Assembly (NCBI GenBank): GCA_023404345.1
Contig: JAEYCB010000036.1
Coordinates: 1-64,000, forward strand
Origin: Bacillota bacterium
GTDB lineage: Bacteria; Bacillota; Clostridia; Christensenellales; Aristaeellaceae
DNA length: 64,000 nt
Direction: 5' to 3'
Positions within the stretch are counted from its first letter, which is position 1; the number at the start of each line of letters is the position of its first letter. This document shows positions 17,801-23,229 of this stretch, piece after piece. The translations under genes were made by a program, and so were the position numbers. The notes beneath the pieces are model-generated. The model did no database searches and was not told the origin of the DNA. It saw only the letters and a program-made list of their open reading frames with translations.

Positions 17801-19888
17801 GCGCCTCACTATGTGCTCGACGGCGCCACCGCGGACAACGCGGAGGGCCTGCTGACCGCCTACAAAGGCACGGGCACCAGCCATCCCGCATGGGTGCTGG
17901 GGATTCCGGAGGCGGATGTGACCAGCGTGAGCCAGGTGGTCCATGTGACCAATCAGCCGGAAACGATCGACATATCCGGCACGAAAACCTGGCAGGATGC
18001 AAAAAATCAGGACGGCCTGCGACCCGAAAGCATCACCATCCATCTGTGGGCAAACGGCGTTGAAAAGGCGCAGGAGGTTGTGACGGCGCAGGATGGATGG
18101 GCCTGGACATTTGACGGCCTGCCCAGGTATGAAAACGGCGTGGAGATTGCCTATACCATCGTCGAGGACAAGGTGCCGGGCTACGATGCACAGGTCAATG
18201 GCTTTGACGTGACCAACCGGCATACGCCGGAGAACATCAGCCTTTCCGGCAAAAAGACCTGGGATGATCAGAATGATCTGGAAGGCATGCGCCCCGAAAG
18301 CATCACCATCCGGCTCATGGCCGACGGCGTGGAGAAAGAGCAGAGGATTGTGACGGAGCAGGACGGTTGGGAATGGACGTTTGACGGCCTGCCCAAGTAT
18401 GAAAACGGCGTGGAGATCAAGTACACGATTGAAGAAGAACCGGTGCCGGGCTATACCGCCGAGGTAACGGGCTTCGACATCACAAACCGCTATGCCCCGC
18501 CCAGAATCAGCGTCAGCGTGACCAAGGTATGGGAGGATGCAAACGATCAGGACGGCCTCAGACCCGAGGAAATCACCGTCGGACTTCTGGCGGATGGCGT
18601 GGATACCGGCAGAACCCTTGTGCTCAACGAGGCCAACCGCTGGATGGGAACCTTTGACGGCCTGGATGAATACAGCCATGGCGCGAAGATTGTCTACACC
18701 GTCAGGGAGGAGGCCGTCAGCGGCTACCAGCTGCAGATGACCGGCGACGCTGCCGCAGGCTTCGTTCTCACCAACACCCATGAGCCGGAAACCGTGACCA
18801 TTGCAGGCGAAAAGACATGGGATGACGCGGATGACCGCTATGGAAAACGGCCTGAAAGCATCACCATTTACCTTCTGGCCGACGGAATCAAGGTTGATGA
18901 AAGGACCGTGACGGAACAAAGCGGCTGGAAATGGACATTTGAAGGCAAGCCCAGATATGCGGGCGGCGTGGAAATCGTCTACACCGTCGCGGAAGAGAAG
19001 GTTGCAGGCTATGCCACCGTGATTACAGGGTACGATGTGAAAAATACCCTGATGTCGGTGGAGGCGGAGATTCACGGAGAAAAGCGCGTGGACGTGGCCT
19101 CGGCGCCATGGACCGGCTTTACCTTCGTGCTGACGGCGCAGGATGCAAACGCGCCCATGCCGGGCGGGCAGACCGGCGGCACGGTCAGCGTTTCGCGCAC
19201 CGGTCCGGGACCGTTCAGCTTCGGAAGCATCCGCTTTGTAAGCCCCGGCACCTACCGCTACAAGGTGACGGAAGAGGCCGGAAACGCGCTTGGCTATGTC
19301 TACGACAGGTCGGAGTATCTTGTCGAGGTAACGGTAACACAGCAGCAGGATGGGCTGGCCGCCGGTATTTCCTATGTCAGGGACGGCGCCGCGGCGAGCG
19401 CGATCGTGTTTGACAACCTCTATCGGACCGCCGGTCTCACTGTGGTCAAGAGCGTCACCGGACAGGGAGCCAGCACCACGGAAGCCTTCTCCTTCACCAT
19501 CACCCTGATGGATGCCAGCGGCGTGCGGCTTGCCGCCAGCTATCCCTATACCGGCACGGGCGGCGCGCCTTCGGGCACGATGGATAACGGTATGATGACC
19601 GTCCAGCTTGCGCACAACCAGAGCATCCGCATCGATGGAATCCCCGTGGGGGCCACATACACCGTGACTGAGGCAGCCAATAACGCCTATGAGGTAAGCG
19701 CCGCGTCGCCTGAAGGCGTTAACACTGAAAACGGGGCGGTTGCATCGTTTGTCAACAAGCGCCGCACCTATAGCGATGTGCCCAAGACAGGTTATGGAGA
19801 AACCGGCACGCGCTATGCGGTGGCGGGTATCTGCCTGATGGTGGGGCTGTTGGTCATGGCGTTGCGCCGGCGCTTCAGGCGCAAGTGA
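5873..19888 (+). CDS. Giant sortase-anchored SpaA/Cna-B multidomain surface protein
   Basis: About 4,671 residues. The ATG at 5873 (MKLKRAFACLLALTL) is preferred to 5864 because GGGAGG is 9 bases before it and directly abuts the other. Domains in order: signal peptide; Pro/Thr/Ala spacer (6057-6400); two SH3-like domains (6445-6660, 6830-7025); an adhesive-like N-terminal region; about fourteen SpaA-type prealbumin-like repeats with E-T-x-x-P-x-G-Y isopeptide motifs (8950-15000); DUF11-like domains near 15,750 and 16,350; an SdrD-B-like domain (HVWIDKNANGVW, 17,000); four Cna-B repeats; two pilin isopeptide-linkage (Spy0128-like) domains (19,060-19,770). It ends with the sorting signal VPKTG (19,778-19,792), a hydrophobic helix and an RRRFRRK tail. 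It is expected to be a long covalently stabilised stalk linked to peptidoglycan by the downstream class B sortase. Confidence 0.93.
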   Translation: MKLKRAFACLLALTLTFGVIVPAPDFGAEGMGAWAETADSVQETTVVPEGEASAPAEEPPLTAAPAPTATPAPTDAPAPTATPAPTAAPAPTATPAPTATAAPTDAPSPTATAAPTDAPSPTAPAAPTAAPAPTDAPAPTATAAPTATAAPTAAPAATDTPSPTAPASPSAPPGPGAPAQSPLPEGEEAGFESGYARLAADGNVHAAPLDASDALGVLARDSIVYVSERVSQHWLKVVFAYEQDGMQMAQGYLREECLVPEADQAAAAAAILSGPYVTCEEYGGIALAPASWLPAEESREDGDQAPAADEPVIHQEINREGIVDRNKVNLRTGPSKKYDIAAVRDQGDPVFVLHSLTGEDGALWYCIRHNAEVLYVMAEFVSLAQQEEATPAPSAIPESTVTLTHSGTNVSIDGVPPYVTASVAIVEADEGVLEAALNQSGFTLRDAVCYDITLWQDESEYQPAGSLSVTLPIPAEFTDEISVWHISGGTATNMGGSAAGGAFTFEADHFSQYALVSAAAQDGTPGTKSSTFLEKAESYYGENGTITVGTVRTQWLDAGDTVKAGQQVNLSLAWTLVPAATFNYTDIEQPLFDDYENTQIVLTLPDGVSFVESSAGSLQNVTEVIHQNGEWILKLTDRLNAASSQSGTITIPLLIEGNGKRGMGEVLDFSSPVRLETEFVILDRTVPGRAVRTEKYNKTIYGSGLSAKTTVTDDRWGIEKAAISAVPSKDKSTVTVTFRLTVGLEDADGTINTNSATYGRVGRVPFAGEVMLTELLSVKDRDGADIPARSVTVTPQFGAGKPIGITAGGEVSLPVDTCKGISSVDEDAPYWSSYLVEAVYPYEKFIAQFYDEKQDKLTIANTASIACRLKGGEPSGDQAQASIEAGEVTLPAQITISKYIVNARGTATLYAAENFPDGQPITGAASFAITGADGEAADLYGKQGDTYRKLTGNEITLDLAAAGDTNGTDGTFTVYVQPGTYTVSENSLPANTEKITGEVNNADDKTLSLEAGGQETAGFYNRECLGGITITKKGRKTGASDALLAGAEFTLYQGEQEVAKGTTDDSGHLRFDRLPYGEYTVRETGVPEGYVDEKYQETVTISADRSEYSLEAVNSYNLAPVILQKQMYNGIDYVNVDQYNYAEFNGCFAIEQQTGDDGPWTAVEGKEGLSLSSAGQILAVLPVYDDAGQVISYRFRETLPMGWHDPGNASAAEMWSEPFQLVDVLGNPTNTAKRITMKNDRNGSLALKKQFYRMGLNGSYAGQPARQATFTLYRKTGDGAAELVKTETFTGTTAFVDLLRTDSSGNAYQYYLVETPVDGYAADLSGTVSLDLSGEIVPAWGPYTFAAEGHAPAKLHQSAVVSNYATALPVVVKKADSVTGAFVSGAAFEVYEYNGGTDGQLAVVATPIPSADGSVVYLEGGRQYIVRESTVPQGYTDVTGNAVIDLSQYTSLEQAKTYKPITITLKNRPDPRLNVVKSLTGSENPDQPKVLTGVTFEVFQKTETEAFEPVQGYDGKPLTLSSGTAKQLPAGTYYLREIIPQGNPNQILDPNRYPDKYAGKGEQAGDAFYFGPVEVKEATDQSTLTMNFPVNNLSSLGAVQVIKFALGEDGKKTPLEGAQLSIYQEGKLEALQTRTSAAETGLVTFADLPIYDDSGNKITYTIRETTAPEGYTLAQEALTVTLEPGKTVVENLDGPIEMVNLPKMSFEVTKVFRNIWEHSFTKKDYLMPGAQIALYEKQADGSYGFREMLATDDMGVVLFTGLDQKTEYVAVEYDIPDLHQYAYLEPSNGKAYLASEYPDDPPLTLTAADMNKYYYVTKPENAGNPVLMHSDTLTNVEHWAQLQIEKFVIDDPDDPDAPEGTQATRRNINNADFDLYMQELAEGTSSGELTFDSGNLSQYTLVGSYTTGTLYNALGQRQDGWFGTDILKVADHVVYWLVERTSGTSAKINPQNQIILIRREGTNYTNASPAIQNPQVTCTQVFIYQQDRMTQEHVQNLPAYGGGGDMFSTVRIVKWAGSVDAAGNRVETYTPLGNAAFSLYLVHKDGDHVALLDTMTTGLDNDLSSEGEGLSAWASSQAFSFNTLKDAYEKENRPDVEQDILWTDDQGNGYVRVQLVETGAPAGYDNPAGGYGMILYFRHEAGKSTEVFNDAFYVKDTDGDQPAADPGAWALYPTEETGPGTYRSIEGVTESTGQYRIVNWPVDNFSVTVRKYGYAVNEQTVGMTSTQLDEYFLTARGRTPLEVTMKLQRYSGGAWKDYAYPSYSKSTATFTTTGGYFAFPKGLGIGRYRIIETEANSAYENIYDGAALTGDDYYNTRAYYFQVTHKNVQITMYNPQKRTLSLRKTDTDGAGLAGATFTLTPKTGTPLTAVTGQDGSATFSRIGTGVYKLAETVAAPGHSREYLNHYLRSAYATGYQYGTYRLADFASKGIFLGFETERRGDQMVVSNVVDLQDYGVKSLTLSITDPRLCSLKILKTDSIETGKGLAGAVMHVEYKPFAQWSGAETATDAGWTTVDAAYTTGKDGTVTVPNLQPGIYKVTETKAPDGYDLSGGAQYIVLTGGLQKTVTLAGKKLENDQPLTFRNAKKVALTVEKKIRTGTLTVQDDHRFTFELYASDKVTKLGSQTVTVPDGAADDYVVTTSFDGLSQGQTYYLREISAIEDFALTAMEGSGGMAVSQDGDFYRFTVPVSNAGITVTATNTYLFSRVTILKVNAKDGRPLSGAAFKAYRMSGGIPISTHTGEWTYIADGEYSVLLPLTSAAGNTFRIQEFSAPAGYRNDHPYADVTVLPGDSRVHGTFDSQSMTGGTTAQNDAAMLKELIYPNYQGSVIEIVKYGNTKESAAAAPLAGATFTLYTLDASQTWQVVSHETTDAQGRISFTVESGKAYAVVESDVPAGYAGLQGLYIGESKMPVQTVGGLEYHLINDGNPLKVSTTYTCKAYNRPWVELEIHKQDISGLTIPTALVNVYEVPDDTPARLTQQQVAQLMQAHTPLLSGVKVQTPGAQGGYSYANKSTNTALGQSIVSGRTYLVVETESSMTQLRDNNRVVWYVVHSVPAGATDKQVVKLKNIAGSASQTLKKTTATTQLESLLTHAATLEYTLTPSVSNTYPLDSYVLEELGLTAYNGAAELDFGAYLKDKYSITQITVGPASHDTSAYWDASAAGIQANVAFYGFDGALLLSRSVNISSAAQTVRLEGAAKAKYVKVSYECPAFKQATGYALGQSFAPGEVKVRIALDQQTGGEDVQAITKVNNTARTIMTYRPWDNKGVQKGEQDRKMDTAAATNLFGELKTAKLSVACTADKGTISLDGDVVTYTITLTNDASAGAPMVNPFLVDLLPQGMLLSGVNGNVQLTDAPAGITLENARSNTSDGETALFVFLSGSLKPGESVKLTLQVKSTSAVATHGADVNNHVIAGNREKGVQSKDNPRSTSWKTADGTWPPPLEGALTTLDGTERLTALRTMLDDMAGFGYISAMAKVAWTASSDAAVLKMARGDRSAAIGFTSNRLSTVNNNGYMDYRLILTNLSANYHYTDVTLLDILPAKGDATYAGTSRGSIWGMQFGSVTDVTHIDSTGAGSAVDDYRVYYYNKPISDARTVYDAVDELKYDAASFPAGWSTSPGSTVTAIAVAVHKDKSVALASRESYVVQYRMNVGQLSPQELQSRAWQNTVNDFVCHFSHYIEGTEAGQGIDSATPVQPLSSNSVSATILPEPVKVGGHVWIDKNANGVWENGESVADLAGDAIVNKLLNWIEIRLNSFEGTSTSASATTNYVKGAGWTSDANYVFTGLDSADPKGGAKESDLYSGKGQNNLLNPIWLKGSAPKTYNLAVTLPKESGVNAQVTSLGKTTGYSRDPATLVSGGSHADETCDNNFIKASERSFVSERFYLYATSGIFDNSKDIGLTLGRSVSLLKKDAISGAPVADAQFNLYGPFASVQDAQAATLDDSALLKTVTTDDQGAASFGTLNWYQVYVIEEAAAAPHYVLDGATADNAEGLLTAYKGTGTSHPAWVLGIPEADVTSVSQVVHVTNQPETIDISGTKTWQDAKNQDGLRPESITIHLWANGVEKAQEVVTAQDGWAWTFDGLPRYENGVEIAYTIVEDKVPGYDAQVNGFDVTNRHTPENISLSGKKTWDDQNDLEGMRPESITIRLMADGVEKEQRIVTEQDGWEWTFDGLPKYENGVEIKYTIEEEPVPGYTAEVTGFDITNRYAPPRISVSVTKVWEDANDQDGLRPEEITVGLLADGVDTGRTLVLNEANRWMGTFDGLDEYSHGAKIVYTVREEAVSGYQLQMTGDAAAGFVLTNTHEPETVTIAGEKTWDDADDRYGKRPESITIYLLADGIKVDERTVTEQSGWKWTFEGKPRYAGGVEIVYTVAEEKVAGYATVITGYDVKNTLMSVEAEIHGEKRVDVASAPWTGFTFVLTAQDANAPMPGGQTGGTVSVSRTGPGPFSFGSIRFVSPGTYRYKVTEEAGNALGYVYDRSEYLVEVTVTQQQDGLAAGISYVRDGAAASAIVFDNLYRTAGLTVVKSVTGQGASTTEAFSFTITLMDASGVRLAASYPYTGTGGAPSGTMDNGMMTVQLAHNQSIRIDGIPVGATYTVTEAANNAYEVSAASPEGVNTENGAVASFVNKRRTYSDVPKTGYGETGTRYAVAGICLMVGLLVMALRRRFRRK
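6057..6400 (+). repeat. Low-complexity PAPTATP-coding tandem repeat
   Basis: Imperfect 12/18/24-base units rich in CCGGCCCCGAC and GGCTCCAAC encode (P-A-P-T)-(A/D) repeats, likely a rigid cell-wall-spanning spacer behind the signal peptide. Such GC-rich tandem repeats are prone to slippage and copy-number change. Confidence 0.85.
17965..19050 (+). repeat. Four tandem Cna-B domain repeats
   Basis: Units of about 255-285 bp start near 17,965, 18,235, 18,500 and 18,790. Each encodes K-x-W-x-D-A-x-D-x-x-x-x-R-P-E-S-I-T-I, then W-x-W-T-F-D-G-L-P, then V-x-G-Y. Units 1, 2 and 4 are closest; unit 3 is more diverged (E-E-I-T-V, MGTFDGL). The pattern matches Cna-B stalk domains. Confidence 0.9.
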
Positions 19889-19896
19889 CAAGCTGC

Positions 19897-19922
19897 GCGG
19901 AGCAGCCGCAGGGCTGCTCCGC
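19897..19922 (+). other. Hairpin without T-run between adhesin and sortase genes
   Basis: GCGGAGCAGCC (19,897-19,907) pairs perfectly with GGCTGCTCCGC (19,912-19,922) around a 4-base loop. No U-tract follows, so it is more likely a processing or 3'-stabilising structure, letting one mRNA give much substrate and little sortase. Confidence 0.55.
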
Positions 19923-19940
19923 AACGACCAGGGAGGGACC

Positions 19941-20858
19941 ATGAAGAATCTGAATGAAACAACCCGAAAGATCATCTATGCGCTGCTGACCGTTGTGATG
20001 GTCATATCGCTGGTAATTGCAGGAGCGATTGTAGCCATCGATCTGGTGGACCTGTGGCGTGCGGGCAACGTGAGCAACGAGGTGCAACAGCTGTACCGGC
20101 CCGGCGCATCAAGCGGCTGGCTTACGGCTCTGATCGGCGCCGCGTCTGCCGAGGAAGAGATTCCTCTGGCAGAGGACGGTGCCCGTGAGGAGACGCTCGC
20201 GCCGGTGGAGCTGCCGGACGTGCAGGAGGACTTCCTTCTGCTCTACGAAAAAAACCCCGACGTCATCGGCTGGCTCACGGCAGGCGAAACGATTGACCTG
20301 CCCGTGGTGCAGCGCGACAACGAATACTATCTGAGCCACAATTACTTCGGAGAATGGGACAGCAACGGCACCGTGTTTCTCAACGAAAGAAATGTGTTTT
20401 ATCCGCGGGACAGCATTCTGCTGCTTCACGGGCATAACATGAGAAGCGGGGCCATGTTCGGTACGCTGGTCAAATATGAAAAGGCAGACTATGCCTTTGC
20501 GCATGCCCTGCTCACCTTCCGCACCCTGTACGAAGAGGAAACAGCGTATTACGTGCCCGTGGCGGCGTTTCACGCCTCCATGCTTGCGGACGAAGCGGGC
20601 TACTTTGACGTTACGCCCATGAACTTCGATACGCAGGAAGCGTTTCAGGCGTATCTGGACGCCGTGCTGAAACGCTCTGCATGGACCTCGCCCGTGGACG
20701 TAAACACGCAGGATGAACTGCTCATGCTGCTTACATGCAGCTATTACCATGCAGACGGGCGGTTTGTGCTCTTGTGCCGCAAGCTGCGTGAAGGAGAGAC
20801 GGAGGAGGAAATGCAGCGCCTCTTTGAGCAGGCATTGCAAGGGACAGATGTGAAATAA
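19941..20858 (+). CDS. srtB: Class B sortase
   Basis: 305 residues. One N-terminal membrane anchor (about 11-37) is followed by a roughly 60-residue linker and a sortase catalytic domain with H in LLLHGHNM, the catalytic C in LLTCSYY, and R in FVLLCRKLR. NPDVIGWL, TIDLPVVQ and DGRFVLLCR are typical of class B. It acts outside the membrane as a transpeptidase cutting sorting signals. The substrate is most likely the giant protein directly upstream, with VPKTG; class B sortases of Clostridioides difficile are known to accept PxTG-type signals. GGGAGG precedes ATG 19,941. A strong bidirectional terminator follows. Confidence 0.95.
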   Translation: MKNLNETTRKIIYALLTVVMVISLVIAGAIVAIDLVDLWRAGNVSNEVQQLYRPGASSGWLTALIGAASAEEEIPLAEDGAREETLAPVELPDVQEDFLLLYEKNPDVIGWLTAGETIDLPVVQRDNEYYLSHNYFGEWDSNGTVFLNERNVFYPRDSILLLHGHNMRSGAMFGTLVKYEKADYAFAHALLTFRTLYEEETAYYVPVAAFHASMLADEAGYFDVTPMNFDTQEAFQAYLDAVLKRSAWTSPVDVNTQDELLMLLTCSYYHADGRFVLLCRKLREGETEEEMQRLFEQALQGTDVK

Positions 20859-20863
20859 AGCAA

Positions 20864-20891
20864 TGGAGCCGCCCCAAAAGGGGCGGCTCCA
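20864..20891. terminator. Bidirectional terminator between convergent srtB and dehydrogenase gene
   Basis: TGGAGCCGCCCC (20,864-20,875) pairs perfectly with GGGGCGGCTCCA (20,880-20,891) around AAAA. The U-rich tail (TTGCTTTATTTC) is on the minus strand; the plus-strand side lacks one. Confidence 0.75.
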
Positions 20892-20909
20892 CAACATTGC
20901 GCGCGGTGC

Positions 20910-21935
20910 TTACGCGTGATATTCCATCGGGTAGGTCAGATAGCCGATCTCCTCCAGCTGGTCGCAGGTCACATAACCGGCGGGCGCGTTGAGCAGGCTG
21001 GGGATGCGGTTGACGATGGTGGCGCAGGTGTGCTCCACGGTGGCGGGCTTCACCACGTGGAATTCCGTGTTGGGCTCGCCCGTGATCCACCAGTCGCACA
21101 TGTCGCCGTCCTCAGGGCCGTAGACCTTGCCGATGGTCTCTTCCTCGATGGTGATGCCCTGCATGGTTTCGATCGTCACCACGGCGGACATGCCGATGCA
21201 GTTGCCGGCCTTGATGGTCTTGCCCAGCGTGGCGGAGTACAGGTCATGATCCACCGTGTAGGGCACGTGCTTCTGGGTGATGGACTTGATGGTCAGGCCC
21301 AGCTTGTTGCAGATGGCCTCACTGGCGTTCCAGGCATAGGAGGGCTCAAACGAATCGGGATGGGCGATCTGCGCTTCAAACTCCTCCAGCGTCAGGCCGC
21401 AGCCGTGCGCCTTGGCCAGGGCCAGGCCGTAGTCCTCAACGTTGTAGCTGTAGGCGCCCTTGATCTTTTCGATGCGGTGGCAGCTTCCGGCCACCATGGC
21501 CACCATGTTGATCCAGAAGGTATCCTGCATGCCGGACCCGGTAATGGTGCAGCCGTTTTCCCTGGCCAGCGCATCCAGCTTGTTGATCATGGCGGCGGCG
21601 GTGGTCCAGGGGTAGATGGCCTCCTCGCAGGTGGTGATGACGTTGATGCCGCGCAGCACGCACTTTTCCACGTGGTCGTAGATGTCCCCGATAAAGCTGA
21701 ACAGGGTGACGATGGCCACGTCCGCCGCGCATTCGTCGAGCACTTTATCCGCGTCATTGGAAATGATGACGCCGGTCTTTACGCCAAGGCCCGCGAAGTC
21801 GCCTACATCCTGGCCCACCACGGCGGGGTCCACGTCGATGGCGCCCACGATCTGCGCGCCGTGCTCGTAGAGGTAGCGCAGGATATACTTGCTCATCTTG
21901 CCGCAGCCATATTGTACGACCTTGATCTTTTCCAT
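20910..21935 (-). CDS. DapB-like NAD(P)-binding dehydrogenase (2,4-diaminopentanoate dehydrogenase-like)
   Basis: 341 residues. The N-terminal Rossmann fold (VVQYGCGKMSKYILRYL, then IVGAIDVDP) and the C-terminal region match the dihydrodipicolinate-reductase-like dehydrogenases. The best family guess is the 2,4-diaminopentanoate dehydrogenase group of amino-acid-fermenting clostridia, but no other ornithine-fermentation gene is present, so the substrate is open. AAGGAGG precedes ATG 21,935. Its promoter overlaps the stop codon of the upstream merR-type gene and has a 19-bp spacer, so this is the probable target of that regulator. Confidence 0.75.
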   Translation of the reverse strand: MEKIKVVQYGCGKMSKYILRYLYEHGAQIVGAIDVDPAVVGQDVGDFAGLGVKTGVIISNDADKVLDECAADVAIVTLFSFIGDIYDHVEKCVLRGINVITTCEEAIYPWTTAAAMINKLDALARENGCTITGSGMQDTFWINMVAMVAGSCHRIEKIKGAYSYNVEDYGLALAKAHGCGLTLEEFEAQIAHPDSFEPSYAWNASEAICNKLGLTIKSITQKHVPYTVDHDLYSATLGKTIKAGNCIGMSAVVTIETMQGITIEEETIGKVYGPEDGDMCDWWITGEPNTEFHVVKPATVEHTCATIVNRIPSLLNAPAGYVTCDQLEEIGYLTYPMEYHA

Positions 21936-21967
21936 GAAGGGAACCTCCTTGTTATTTTGTTAACAAT

Positions 21968-21998
21968 AGTATAAACGCTCATCCAACAGGAGAGTCAA
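21968..21998 (-). promoter_or_regulatory. MerR-type promoter with 19-bp spacer
   Basis: On the minus strand TTGACT (21,998-21,993), a 19-bp spacer and TATACT (21,973-21,968). The spacer holds an imperfect dyad CTCTCC-tgtt-GGATGAG. Over-long 19-bp spacers with a central dyad are the hallmark of promoters twisted active by MerR-family regulators. The -35 box overlaps the stop codon of the MerR-family gene. A palindrome TTGTTAACAA (21,957-21,966) lies just downstream. Confidence 0.75.
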
Positions 21999-22846
21999 GG
22001 GGTTCTGGAAAATTCGACCGGCACCTGCAGGCGCAGAAACATGCTGCGCTGGTCCCCGTCGAATACGTTGAACTCCGTGAGCACCTCGCACAGGTAGTCT
22101 CCCGCAATGCGGTAGCCGTTATTCCTGCAAAATGCCAATAGTTTGCTGGCGCAGGCGATTTCGTCGTCGTAATGATCCAGATAGATGCAGGCATACATGC
22201 CGCTGTCCACCACCGAGGCGCTCAGGCCGCAGGCCTGGGCCTGCTGGTCGGTGAAGATGAACACGCGGTCCGCCACGAAGTGCCCGCAGGCAAAGTTTTC
22301 CCGCGTGATGGAGGTGCCGGTGTTGTAGGAATGAATCTGCGGACAATTCTTTTCCAAAAGGGCTTTGCGAAGGTCGGTCAGCGCCTGTTCATAGGAGGAA
22401 ATATCCTTTTCATAGAAGTTCTCAGGGCAGGAAATGCCCCAGATGTAGCGCCGGTCGATGTATTCCAGCGCGATGGTACCCGTGGCGGGCGATTTGCGGT
22501 AGCGCTCAATGCTGGCGATGGCGCGCTCCACCGCGTTGTGCCGAAGCCGCAGGGCGCGGATCTGCTGGTGAATCTGCTCGTTTTTGCGGGCGAGAATCTG
22601 CTCGATCAGGGTGATGTCCTCGGCCTCCAGCACGCCCTGAATTTCCTTGAGGCTCATGCCCAGCTCCTTCATATAGGCGATCATGTCCAGACGGGCGTTC
22701 TGGTTGATATCATAATACCGGTAGCCGGTTTCCCCGTCCACATGGCGCGGCTTGAGCAGTCCCAGCTGATCGTACAGGCGCAGCGTGGGCACCGTCGTCT
22801 GGTTCATCTCCGCCATTTTTCCGATGGAAAGAAGGTTTCGCTTCAT
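21995..22846 (-). CDS. MerR-family regulator with GyrI-like effector domain
   Basis: 283 residues from the ATG at 22,846, which has GGAGG 8 bases upstream; the longer TTG start at 22,861 would overlap that site. It has an N-terminal winged helix (LLSIGKMAEMNQTTVPTLRLYDQLGLLKP), the GYRYYD element, a coiled-coil dimerisation helix (about 80-120) and a C-terminal GyrI/SOUL-like ligand pocket domain of the BmrR/TipA type. It probably senses a small molecule and activates the 19-bp-spacer promoter immediately downstream. An element of the hairpin repeat family lies upstream of its own promoter. Confidence 0.88.
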   Translation of the reverse strand: MKRNLLSIGKMAEMNQTTVPTLRLYDQLGLLKPRHVDGETGYRYYDINQNARLDMIAYMKELGMSLKEIQGVLEAEDITLIEQILARKNEQIHQQIRALRLRHNAVERAIASIERYRKSPATGTIALEYIDRRYIWGISCPENFYEKDISSYEQALTDLRKALLEKNCPQIHSYNTGTSITRENFACGHFVADRVFIFTDQQAQACGLSASVVDSGMYACIYLDHYDDEIACASKLLAFCRNNGYRIAGDYLCEVLTEFNVFDGDQRSMFLRLQVPVEFSRTP

Positions 22847-22953
22847 GACATGCGCCTCCAAACTCTCATGTTTATATAGAGTTTTATAGCATCCTGCATA
22901 TCTTTTTCCATGCGCGGTACGGCCTTTCCTGCCTGAAATTGCGCAGAAAAAAA

Positions 22954-23208
22954 CGGAGGGCGGAATGCCTCCGCCCTCCCCAGACTGTCAAAAAACCCTT
23001 TCGGGAGGTTCGGAGGGCCGCAGCCCTCCGAGCTGCATTCCGAATCCAGCGACATGTGCGGTGGATTCGGATGCCTTGCGTAGCAAGGTTTCCCTGCGCG
23101 TTTCCCCGGCCGCGCCGCAGGCGCAGGGGAAACGTGCGTTGGCGGAAAAGATCGCCTAAGGCGAGCTTTTTCGACACACTGCGGAGGGCGGAATGCCTCC
23201 GCCCTCCC
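22954..23208. mobile_element. Hairpin-flanked repeat element, copy A
   Basis: A 27-bp hairpin (22,954-22,980) is repeated exactly at 23,182-23,208. Between them lie: left end CAGACTGTCAAAAAACC (22,981-22,997); hairpin 1 CGGAGGGC/GCCCTCCG (23,011-23,030); hairpin 2 CCGAATCCA/TGGATTCGG (23,040-23,070); hairpin 3 CCTTGC/GCAAGG (23,074-23,088); private hairpin 4 CGTTTCCCC/GGGGAAACG (23,099-23,134); hairpin 5 (23,145-23,172); right end GCTTTTTCGACACACTG (23,165-23,181), 13/17 identical to the left end when inverted. On the minus strand the distal flanking hairpin is followed by seven Ts, so the target was probably the terminator of the kinase gene ending at 23,230. No protein is credible here. Confidence 0.75.
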
Positions 23209-23229
23209 GTGTACTTGTGGCATGCAGGG

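Noticed and set aside
7103..19975. Very long minus-strand frames opposite the giant adhesin (7103-10372, 12098-15322, 17441-19975)
   Set aside because: They are shadows of GC-rich, periodic plus-strand coding sequence. They have no start signals or recognisable domains, while the plus strand shows clear SpaA/Cna-B domains.
4231..20858. Prophage or conjugative element containing integrase, adhesin and sortase
   Set aside because: No phage structural, relaxase, coupling-protein or replication genes are present.
22954..23208. CRISPR array
   Set aside because: The repeats are hairpins flanking one unit, not regularly spaced repeats with unique spacers, and no cas genes are present.
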